This document shows, piece after piece, positions 50,470-58,765 of a stretch of 64,000 nt of DNA. The first letter of the stretch is position 1, and the number at the start of each line of letters is the position of its first letter. Under the pieces are notes generated by a model, which had not been told where the DNA came from, ran no database searches, and saw only the letters and a program-made list of their open reading frames with translations. The stretch is from JADJGC01 sp964576925 (GTDB lineage Bacteria; Zixibacteria; MSB-5A5; CAIYYT01): the NCBI GenBank assembly GCA_964576925.1, contig CAZNWJ010000004.1, positions 62,001 through 126,000 of the forward strand, read 5' to 3'. Made by a program: the position numbers and the translations under genes.

Positions 50470-53400
50470 ATGAATCGCGGGATCATTATGGCACTGTGCG
50501 CCTTGTGCTTGTTGACAACACAAGTCGTTGCCCAGCCGCCGGCTTCAACGCCGCGACTGAAGAAGCTCGGAGTGGTCGGCACGGCGCATCTGGACACGCA
50601 ATGGCGCTGGACGATCAAGAATACAATCGAAGAGTATATTCCAAACACGCTGCACGATAACTTTAAGTTGCTCGAGATTTATCCCGACTATGTCTTCAGC
50701 TTTGAAGGATCGTTTCGCTACATGCTGGCGAAGGAATACTACCCTGCGGATTACGAGCGCCTCAAGCAGTACATAGCCGCCGAACGCTGGCGGGTCGCGG
50801 GAAGCTGGGTCGATGCAGTTGATGTCAACATCCCGTCATTCGAATCGCTGGTGCGCCACGCACTCTACGGCAACGGTTTCTACAAGCGCGAATTCGGCAA
50901 GCAGAGCTACGACATTTTCATGCCGGATTGCTTCGGCTTCGGCTACGCACTCCCTTCGATTGCAGCGCACTGCGGGCTCAAGAGTTTCTCCACTCAAAAA
51001 CTGACCTGGGGGTGTTCGGTTCCGGTGCCGTTCTCGATTGGAGAGTGGCAGGGTGTTGACGGTTCGACTGTGCTCGCAGGACTGAAAACCGGCAACTATG
51101 TGGCGAAGTTTTCCGGCGATCTGTCGCGGGACACCGTGTGGACGAGAGAGATCGACGCGCTTGGCGAGGCGAGCGGCTGCTACGCTGGTTACATCTACTT
51201 CGGAACCGGGGACGTCGGCGGCGCTCCGGAATCGCTGTCGGTCGATTGGCTCAGCAAGTCGATTCACAGCGACGGCCCGGTGCAGGTGGCCAGTATCGGG
51301 GCCGACGATTTGCCGAAACTGGTGAGGGAATTTCCTGAGGCCAAGCTTCCGCGCTTCAATGGTGAGTTGGTTATGACGCGGCACGGCGTGGGCTGTTACA
51401 CTTCTCAAACTGCGATGAAACGCTGGAATCGCCGCAATGAACTGCTGGCGGACGCAGCCGAACGGGCCGCAGTCACGGCGAGCCTGTTGGGCGGTTACTC
51501 GTACCCGCGCGAACAGCTCGAGCGCTCGTGGGTGCGCTTTCTCTGGCATCAGTTTCACGACGACCTGACAGGAACCTCGATTCCCGAGGCTTACGAATAT
51601 TCGTGGAGCGATGAACTGCTGTCGCTGAATGAGTTTGCGAACATTCTCACATCGGCAGTCGCGGCAGTTACGCCGGCGCTTGATACGCGCGGTGACGGCG
51701 AAAGTTATGTCGTCTATAATCCGCTCTCGGTCAACCGCCAGGATGTTGTTGAGGTAGCTGTAAGTGAACAACTGGGAGAGAATGACCCGGTACAAGTCGT
51801 CGGACCGGATAACAAGATCGTGCCCAGTCAGATCGTTCGCGAGGCGGATGGAACAAAAAAGGTTGCTTTCCTCGCCAGCGTCCCGTCGGTTGGCTTTGCC
51901 GTTTACGATGTCCGCGCCGGTGAGGGTTATACACAGGCTCAGGGTGTCACAGTAACCACCTCGTCTTTGGAGAACGAGAGATACATCGTCAAACTCAACG
52001 AAAACGGCGATGTCGCATCGATCTTCGACAAGCTCGCCAAACGCGAACTGCTGGCGCAGCCGATCGAGTGGCAGTTGATCTTCAACAAGCCGCGCCAGTG
52101 GCCGGCCTGGGAGATCCAGTACGAAGATCTACAGGCGGGTCCCCGCGGGAAAGTCGAGGGAAGACCGCAAATCGAGATTCTGGAATCGGGAGCCGTGCGC
52201 GGCGCACTGCGCATTACGCGACAGCACGGCAACTCGACCTACTCGACAACGATTGTCCTGGCTTCGGGTGCAGCGGGCGATCGCATCGACTTCATCAATG
52301 ATGTCCAGTGGGCGGAAAAAGAGACGCTGCTTAAAGTGGCTTTCAAGCCGAGTCTTGCCAATGAGCAGGTTACCTATGATCTGGGTCTCGGCGCCATTGA
52401 GCGTGGAATCAGTACTGACAAGAAATACGAAGTCCCTGGACACCAATGGGCTGATCTTACGGCAACCGACGGGTCGTATGGTATCACGGTTATGAATGAC
52501 TGCAAGTACGGCTGGGATCATCCCGATGCCGGTACTCTGCGACTGACTTTGGTACACACGCCTGGTGTGTTCGATTCCTGGAGCTGGGTCGGCGATCAGA
52601 GTTCGCAGGATCTCGGCCGTCACCATTTCACATATTCGATTGCCGGGCACCAGGGCACCTGGCGTGAATCTGATATCGCCTGGCAGGCCGCGCGACTAAA
52701 TCAACCGTTAGCCACATTTGCCGTCCCTCAACATCCGGGAGTACACGGCAAGAGTCATTCGCTGCTTCGTGTCGAAGGCAGCGGAGCTGTCATGGTAAAC
52801 GCGATCAAGCAGGCTGAGTTGTCTGATGAATTGATTATCAGGGTCAAAGAGCTTGCCGGCAGACCGGCAGAGAAAATGACGCTGATATTCAATCATCCGG
52901 TGGTGTCGGCGCGGGAAGTCAATGGACAGGAGGAGCCTGTCCAAGAGGCAACAGCGCTTAAGAACAAAGTGGAGTTTTCTCTGACGCCGTACCAGCCCAA
53001 GGCCTTCGCCGTGCGATTGGGGCAACCACGGATGAGAGCGGTCAGTTCGCTCACATCGATGCCGATCGCACTCAATTACGATCTCGATGGAATCTCAGGC
53101 GATCAGAATCGCACCGACGGAAAACTGGATCGCGACGGCAATACGTTGGTCGCGGAGTTGCTGCCGGACACGCTGACTTTTCGCAGTGTCCGCTATGTTT
53201 TCGGGCCGAAGGCCGACGGCCAGAATAACATGGTTTCCTGCTCCGGACAGCGGATTGAACTTCCGCAAGCCGCGAGTCGGGGATGGTCGCGCCTACACTT
53301 GCTGGTCCTGGCGACCGACGGGCCGGCAGAGGGAACCTTGACCATCGAAAGTACAACCGAGACGATTATCAAAAATGTCTCCCTGTACGATTATTCCGAG

Positions 53401-54393
53401 CCGATTGGTCAGTGGAACAATCGGATGGTCAATGGTCGGATGGTGACGACAGCCGAAGAGATCCTCCCGGCCTACATCAACCAAACACCGATAGCTTGGG
53501 CTGGGACTCATCGGCACACAGGCAACGGCAAGAACGATATCTACCGATTCACCTACGTCTATGAACAGAGTTTCGAACTTCCGGCGGGCGCCCAGTCGGT
53601 GGTTTTGCCCGACAATCCGCAAATCAAGTTGCTGGCGGCCTCGGTCAGCGGACCGGAGCATGATCAGGTAGCAGCCGTCACGGAACTCTACGATGCAGCG
53701 TCAACTTCGCTGGCGCGCATCGGCGCAACTGAGACAATCTTCATCGATTCAACGCTGGCATCGATGTATAGCCCGATGCCGGGTGCGAAAGTTCATTACA
53801 CACTCGACGGCAGTGAGCCGACAGCGGCATCACCCGTCTTTTCAAGTGCCGTGGCATTGACGGGATCGACCACGATCAAGGCTCGGGCATTCGATCGCGA
53901 CCAAGTCGGCGGCGCCGTGACCACACTCGCCGTGAAGAAGCTGATTCCGCGCCCGGCCGTGACTGCGGATGGACTCAGGAAAGGATTGCATTGCCGCTAT
54001 TATGAGGGGGAGTGGCACCGATTACCCGATTTCGACACTGTGAAAGTCGTGCGCGAGTTCACGGCAGAATCAGTCAGGATTCCAAGCACCGCCCGTCCCG
54101 AAGACTATGGGTTGGTATTCCGCGGCTACATCGAAGTTCCGGCTGACGGAATGTACGAGTTCGGCATCAGCTCCGACGACGGCAGCAAATTGTGGGTAGC
54201 GGATACGCTCGTCGTCGACAATGACGGACTACACGGTGAAGGCGAGCTTGCTGGAAAGGTTGCGCTCAAGAAGGGCCTGCACCCGATCGAAGCGCGCATG
54301 TTCCAGTGCAAGGGCGGACAGGGATTGAATCTGTTCGTTACCGGGCCTGGACTGCCGAAGCAGGAAGTGGGCAAGGGGATGATTTTTCATTGA
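50470..54393 (+). CDS. Secreted GH38 alpha-mannosidase with CHB_HEX_C-like and PA14-like C-terminal domains
   Basis: A 1307-residue exported glycosidase. The ATG at 50470 follows GGAAGGAG and begins a signal peptide; the frame open from 50437 is not needed. The GH38 catalytic domain shows zinc ligands His40 and Asp42 in TAHLDTQWRW, the nucleophile Asp153 in FMPDCFGFG and a third site at QFHDDLTGTSIPE. The middle and C-terminal beta domains of GH38 follow to about residue 840. Near 1100 lies a chitobiase-type domain (PGAKVHYTLDGSEPTAASPVF), and the end (HCRYYEGEWHRLPDF to GLNLFVTGPG) is PA14-like. It likely releases mannose from glycans outside the cytoplasm for the adjacent sugar transporter. 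Confidence 0.93.
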   Translation: MNRGIIMALCALCLLTTQVVAQPPASTPRLKKLGVVGTAHLDTQWRWTIKNTIEEYIPNTLHDNFKLLEIYPDYVFSFEGSFRYMLAKEYYPADYERLKQYIAAERWRVAGSWVDAVDVNIPSFESLVRHALYGNGFYKREFGKQSYDIFMPDCFGFGYALPSIAAHCGLKSFSTQKLTWGCSVPVPFSIGEWQGVDGSTVLAGLKTGNYVAKFSGDLSRDTVWTREIDALGEASGCYAGYIYFGTGDVGGAPESLSVDWLSKSIHSDGPVQVASIGADDLPKLVREFPEAKLPRFNGELVMTRHGVGCYTSQTAMKRWNRRNELLADAAERAAVTASLLGGYSYPREQLERSWVRFLWHQFHDDLTGTSIPEAYEYSWSDELLSLNEFANILTSAVAAVTPALDTRGDGESYVVYNPLSVNRQDVVEVAVSEQLGENDPVQVVGPDNKIVPSQIVREADGTKKVAFLASVPSVGFAVYDVRAGEGYTQAQGVTVTTSSLENERYIVKLNENGDVASIFDKLAKRELLAQPIEWQLIFNKPRQWPAWEIQYEDLQAGPRGKVEGRPQIEILESGAVRGALRITRQHGNSTYSTTIVLASGAAGDRIDFINDVQWAEKETLLKVAFKPSLANEQVTYDLGLGAIERGISTDKKYEVPGHQWADLTATDGSYGITVMNDCKYGWDHPDAGTLRLTLVHTPGVFDSWSWVGDQSSQDLGRHHFTYSIAGHQGTWRESDIAWQAARLNQPLATFAVPQHPGVHGKSHSLLRVEGSGAVMVNAIKQAELSDELIIRVKELAGRPAEKMTLIFNHPVVSAREVNGQEEPVQEATALKNKVEFSLTPYQPKAFAVRLGQPRMRAVSSLTSMPIALNYDLDGISGDQNRTDGKLDRDGNTLVAELLPDTLTFRSVRYVFGPKADGQNNMVSCSGQRIELPQAASRGWSRLHLLVLATDGPAEGTLTIESTTETIIKNVSLYDYSEPIGQWNNRMVNGRMVTTAEEILPAYINQTPIAWAGTHRHTGNGKNDIYRFTYVYEQSFELPAGAQSVVLPDNPQIKLLAASVSGPEHDQVAAVTELYDAASTSLARIGATETIFIDSTLASMYSPMPGAKVHYTLDGSEPTAASPVFSSAVALTGSTTIKARAFDRDQVGGAVTTLAVKKLIPRPAVTADGLRKGLHCRYYEGEWHRLPDFDTVKVVREFTAESVRIPSTARPEDYGLVFRGYIEVPADGMYEFGISSDDGSKLWVADTLVVDNDGLHGEGELAGKVALKKGLHPIEARMFQCKGGQGLNLFVTGPGLPKQEVGKGMIFH

Positions 54394-54466
54394 GCGAGCG
54401 GCAGTAATTGCCGGGACCGATTGAAAGATCATTGAAAGCGCTCGCGCAGCGTGCGAAAGAACAGAG

Positions 54467-54494
54467 CGGGTCGCCGAATGCAGCGACCCGTTTT
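54467..54494 (+). terminator. Terminator after the mannosidase gene
   Basis: CGGGTCGC at 54467-54474 pairs with GCGACCCG at 54483-54490, followed by TTTT. Confidence 0.85.
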
Positions 54495-54559
54495 CTAATC
54501 CATGCAAACCGGAATCATCCTTGCATCGCGCCGACGCCGAGTCCCGGGATTCTACCAGC

Positions 54560-57500
54560 TTACGGACACGCCGCACAGGGCACCGGCCCGCCGGCGAAGA
54601 TGTAATTGATTAGATACACAGCATCGGAAATCGTCACTATGCCATTGCAGTCTCCGTCACCCGCGGGCAACGGATTCGGCGCCGGACCGCCTCCAAAGAT
54701 GTAGTTGATCAAGTAGACGACATCGGAAATCGAAATAATGGCTGAGCCATCGGCATCGCCGCAAACAGATGAAGGCAAGGCCATGATGAACGGCGAAAGC
54801 GAGCCAGTTACTCCGCAAATTCGGTTGTTGTCAGTGTCGAGGGAACTCGTGATATCGACCCATGAATCGCCGTCGTAATGGAAAAGTGTTAAGTCCAGTT
54901 CGCTACCGCCCCCGAGGTTAGCTGAATCGTACAGGAAGCAGACTTCGATCGTTCCCGAGTACGGCGCGGTCGTTGTCAGGTCGAAGTACAATTCGGGCGT
55001 ACTGGGGACTATCTGGTATCCCGAAGGCGGATTTGGACCTATTGTACCGGCCGCTACTGAAGTCTCGCCATCAGTTGAGACCTCGGCAAAGGTGACTGTG
55101 AGGCTGTCGCCCAGGGCAACCATGACATCGGCGCCAGCCGGTGTATTCCCGCAGGCGGCAGAACCGGCCCCAATCAGCTGCCCACAAGAATTGTTGGCAG
55201 GCGCGCAAGGCGAGGTGCTGCTGACCCGGTAATCTCGGGCGGGCAGATCGCAAAACACTGGATCAGCAGAGAAGTTGTCATTCACCCCATTTTGGCCAGC
55301 CAAACAGGCGGTGAAATCTGCCGGCGTGTTGCCGAAAATATTCGAACAAGTTACGGTCAGGCCGCCTTCATCGCAAACCGCAACATTTCCACCCTCATTG
55401 AAGGCAATCACGCATTCGACAAGGTTGACAACGCCATCTTCTATGAGCAGGACACTCGCGTCAGCGGCAGGATGGGGAAGTAGGAAGTTTCGAGTGAAGG
55501 TGGATTTTGTGACAGTCATGCTTCCAGGGTCTGCGGAATACAGCGCTCCGCCGCCTTGGGCGGCGTTGGAATCAAAGACACAACCCAAAACCGTCATTTG
55601 CCCGGCATTGAATAACGCGCCGGCAACATCCGCATGGTTCCCAACAAACCGACTGTTGGTGACTTCGACGATGCACCCTTCGAAGACTCCCAAGGCAGCT
55701 ACGTACGTGCCGAAATTCCCTTCAAAGTGAGAATCGCGGACGGTGAGCCGGGCGCCCGCTGAAACGGCAATTGCACCGGCAACGGCAAGCGAATACCCGT
55801 TGTCTCTGAAGGTACACCGTTCAAATGTCGGCCACGTCGTGCCGGCGCCGCTGTTTTGGACCGAGACCGCACCGCCTTGTCCGATCGCGAAGTTGTTTTC
55901 GAAGACACAATCTCGAAACTGCGGCCGCGCGCCATAATCGATGTGGACTGCGCCGCCCTCGTGGCCGAAATTCCCCGCCAACGGTGCTGCGCCGTTGCGG
56001 ATGGTCAGGCCCGAGACCACCAGGTTGCTGTCCTCGCTCGACGACACAAACCTGAAGGCTCGATGCGGATCCCCTTCGCTCCCCTGGCAGTCTATGATTG
56101 TCGCAGCTGCCCCCTCGCGGCCTGTAAGCGAGACTTTTTTGTTCGAGAACGTGATGTCGCGGTTTCCGGCGCCGGTATATGTACCGGGCGCCAGCATGAT
56201 CTTGTCAAAACTGTTCGCGAAATCAATTGCCGCCTGGAGAGTGCCGAACTGCTCCGGAACCGACAACTCACACAAGCGGGGGTCAATCTGCTCTTCAAAA
56301 CTCTCGATGAGAAAACTCACGATGTTCGGGCCATAGTCATATCCGTCAACGAGAGCAGCACGTAGTACCTGCTCGCCACCGCTGGGGATATTGAATTCTC
56401 CGAATGTCAGCAGGATCGACACGTCGCTGCCGCCGGTGATATCTGCCGAGTTTGACGACTTCATTTCCTTGTAGGCATCGCCGTCCCTGAGACCGCCATA
56501 GGGATAGATCAGACTCGAGTTTAAGATCGCCCGCAAATTGCGATCGCTGCTGCAGGGCGTTAAATTCACAAGTCCAAACGCCGTGGCGGGGCCGCCCGTG
56601 TTTTGAATCCTGACAAAGTGATTGCCGGCCTCAACGATCGCCTCGTCCGTGACCGGACCGGTAGTGATGTCCGCATCCGCGAAGATGCCGACGGTAACCG
56701 CCACCGGCGTTCCACACTCGTTACGAACCCGGTATTCGGCTTCAATGAACGAGCAGCTGTCGGGGATGGTGGGACTGTAGCCGTACTTATAGATGACGTC
56801 CCCGTGAAAGCGCGCATCCTTTGTCGCAAAGCGAAGGCCCTGTGTCGTGCGGCCATAGGCGTCAACGTCGGTAACAAACCTGTCGGCGTAGAGAAAATCG
56901 TCTTGAGAGTGCAAATCCATGTAGACAGTCGTGTCGCTGCCGTCAACGACTCCTAGCAGCAGCGAGCCGCTGAGGTAGTATGCTCCGCTGGGATCAACGA
57001 GAGACTCGTAGCCCCCGCCGAGTCCCGCAGTCGGCGGCGCCTGGAGTGAGAAGCACCCGGTTCCGATGCTCGTAAACGCCGAGGTAGGATAGTCGTGAAC
57101 GATCTGAACCGTGATGGGTACACGCAGGGTCGTCCCATCCGGCGGAGAAAATGTCAAGATGAGAGTATCGGAAAGATCCGTGAGATCACACGCCGACGCG
57201 GCGCTTCCAGCATCGAATCTCACGACCAGTTCGGTCGTTTCACTTGAGTCGAGATCCACGGGATAGCCGCTTATAATCTGCAAGTACCCCAAATCGAAAT
57301 AAGCGTTCGCGAGTGTCGCTTGACCGGAGCCAACGTTCACGACAGTGACCACGGTGTCGTGAACCGTTCCCATTTTGGCGAGGAAGGGATTGATAGCGGC
57401 GGGCGTAGCTCTCACGCCATTGAACCCGGTGAAAAGCTCTGGTCGCAGCTGCTCTATTGTTGTGCGCGCCCGATCAACCTGTTGTGGAGTGAACTCGACC

Positions 57501-58336
57501 ATACAGGCGCGACGGGAGTAAGACATGATGTTGTGAACGGGTGGATCATAGGGAGTCGCATCGCAGCCTCCGGGGGGTGGCGCAAAATTATCGTAGGTAC
57601 ATGCCGGAGCTGCGCTGACATGATCAAGCAGATTGGGATCTGCAGGAGTGTCGCAGAGCAAGTCGCCGGTGGTCGAGCAATTAGTGCCGTTGGGACATTC
57701 CACGCCGAAACTGATTTCATGCGTATGGAAGAGGTAGAAATAGTGCCCGAGTTCGTGAGCCAGGATCGAGTTGTTGACACCTGCTCCCCCGCAGTTATTG
57801 TTCATGATGATACCTTGATAAAAGCTCCCAGGGAAACTGGAGTGACCACACCAGATGAACCCTGACTCGTTTGGCACCCAGTAGACATTGATTGCTCCTG
57901 TGACCGGGCTGTAACTCCTCAGACTATCGTAGTGGATGAGAGTTACCATATCGTCATAGAAGAAATCCTCATCAACGAAGCTGTACGGAACCAGCTCGTA
58001 GACGCTGACGTTCATCGAGGCAAACAAGACGTTGACGCTATCCAACACCGATGCGATGTCCGCGGGGTCAATTCCACCGGTGCCGTTAGACCGACGGATA
58101 ATCCTCATGGCCACCGGGATCTGATAGCTGACATCGTACGGAACGCGCTGAAAGCTGCCCGCCTGAGCGAATAGATCTTGCCGCATGAGAACTTGTTGAG
58201 CCTGTTCAGCGGTGAGAACAGTCCCACAGAGATCGATGTTGCGTGATTGACCCGGCAAATCAGAACTGAATCCGGCGATCAGGATGCAGAAGATCGAAAG
58301 CATGGTGGGAAACGGAAATCGGAAGCGGTAAGACAT
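54560..58336 (-). CDS. Secreted metzincin-type protease with right-handed beta-helix and dockerin-like C-terminus
   Basis: A 1258-residue exported protein. The ATG at 58336 begins a signal peptide (FPTMLSIFCILIAGFSSDLPGQ). A metallopeptidase domain of the M43/pappalysin type carries HELGHYFYLFHTH from His194; the usual Gly of HExxHxxGxxH reads Tyr. A beta-sandwich region follows (residues about 340-680). Residues about 695-1020 form a parallel beta-helix with short repeats (GGAVHIDYGARPQFRDCVFENNFA, GGAVSVQNSG, GALFNAGQMTVLGCVFDSNAA). A C-terminal Ig-like domain and a dockerin-like pair ending GGPVPCAACP close the chain. Probably an extracellular or surface enzyme. Confidence 0.85.
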   Translation of the reverse strand: MSYRFRFPFPTMLSIFCILIAGFSSDLPGQSRNIDLCGTVLTAEQAQQVLMRQDLFAQAGSFQRVPYDVSYQIPVAMRIIRRSNGTGGIDPADIASVLDSVNVLFASMNVSVYELVPYSFVDEDFFYDDMVTLIHYDSLRSYSPVTGAINVYWVPNESGFIWCGHSSFPGSFYQGIIMNNNCGGAGVNNSILAHELGHYFYLFHTHEISFGVECPNGTNCSTTGDLLCDTPADPNLLDHVSAAPACTYDNFAPPPGGCDATPYDPPVHNIMSYSRRACMVEFTPQQVDRARTTIEQLRPELFTGFNGVRATPAAINPFLAKMGTVHDTVVTVVNVGSGQATLANAYFDLGYLQIISGYPVDLDSSETTELVVRFDAGSAASACDLTDLSDTLILTFSPPDGTTLRVPITVQIVHDYPTSAFTSIGTGCFSLQAPPTAGLGGGYESLVDPSGAYYLSGSLLLGVVDGSDTTVYMDLHSQDDFLYADRFVTDVDAYGRTTQGLRFATKDARFHGDVIYKYGYSPTIPDSCSFIEAEYRVRNECGTPVAVTVGIFADADITTGPVTDEAIVEAGNHFVRIQNTGGPATAFGLVNLTPCSSDRNLRAILNSSLIYPYGGLRDGDAYKEMKSSNSADITGGSDVSILLTFGEFNIPSGGEQVLRAALVDGYDYGPNIVSFLIESFEEQIDPRLCELSVPEQFGTLQAAIDFANSFDKIMLAPGTYTGAGNRDITFSNKKVSLTGREGAAATIIDCQGSEGDPHRAFRFVSSSEDSNLVVSGLTIRNGAAPLAGNFGHEGGAVHIDYGARPQFRDCVFENNFAIGQGGAVSVQNSGAGTTWPTFERCTFRDNGYSLAVAGAIAVSAGARLTVRDSHFEGNFGTYVAALGVFEGCIVEVTNSRFVGNHADVAGALFNAGQMTVLGCVFDSNAAQGGGALYSADPGSMTVTKSTFTRNFLLPHPAADASVLLIEDGVVNLVECVIAFNEGGNVAVCDEGGLTVTCSNIFGNTPADFTACLAGQNGVNDNFSADPVFCDLPARDYRVSSTSPCAPANNSCGQLIGAGSAACGNTPAGADVMVALGDSLTVTFAEVSTDGETSVAAGTIGPNPPSGYQIVPSTPELYFDLTTTAPYSGTIEVCFLYDSANLGGGSELDLTLFHYDGDSWVDITSSLDTDNNRICGVTGSLSPFIMALPSSVCGDADGSAIISISDVVYLINYIFGGGPAPNPLPAGDGDCNGIVTISDAVYLINYIFAGGPVPCAACP

Positions 58337-58391
58337 AACATACCCTCGATTGCATGAGGTGCCACAGGAACGTGATTCGCAAACAATGCTA

Positions 58392-58420
58392 ATATAGATA
58401 CACAATATCGATGTTACAAG
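58392..58420 (-). promoter_or_regulatory. Candidate sigma-70 promoter for the metzincin/beta-helix gene
   Basis: On the minus strand, TTGTAA, a 17-base spacer, then TATATT, about 55 bases before the ATG at 58336. Confidence 0.55.
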
Positions 58421-58765
58421 TTGAATTTCCCGGACTGAGAAGAGACTAGCGTCGATGTCAAATGAGTCAAGAGCACCGCGAAACAGTGCAGTGGAGGGTT
58501 AGATAACGGAGAGGCAGCAGTTCTCCGTACGTCAGGCTTACAAACTACTTGCCTTGCAAAAGCAAGTGACATAAACTCTTGACATAAAGACACTTGCCAG
58601 TACAGAGACGGTTACGTCGGTTTGTTTTGCTTTTGATGCGCTTTGGACGCAGAACGGTCACGAACGAACGGGCCACTGTTTCCAGAGACCCGTCAATTGT
58701 CTCGAAACTGTTGAGCGATATCGCCGCATCTTACCCGACTTCGAATGGGTAGTGTTTCGGCCTGC
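58421..58765. other. Intergenic between two large dockerin genes
   Basis: About 345 bases with no gene. Contains a repeated TGACATAAA (near 58567 and 58582) and a short CTTGCAAAAGCAAG palindrome. No strong terminator is visible for the upstream gene. Confidence 0.5.

Noticed and set aside
50836..51795. A 319-residue frame opposite the mannosidase gene
   Set aside because: No ribosome site or recognisable domain, and it lies wholly across the conserved GH38 catalytic region on the other strand.
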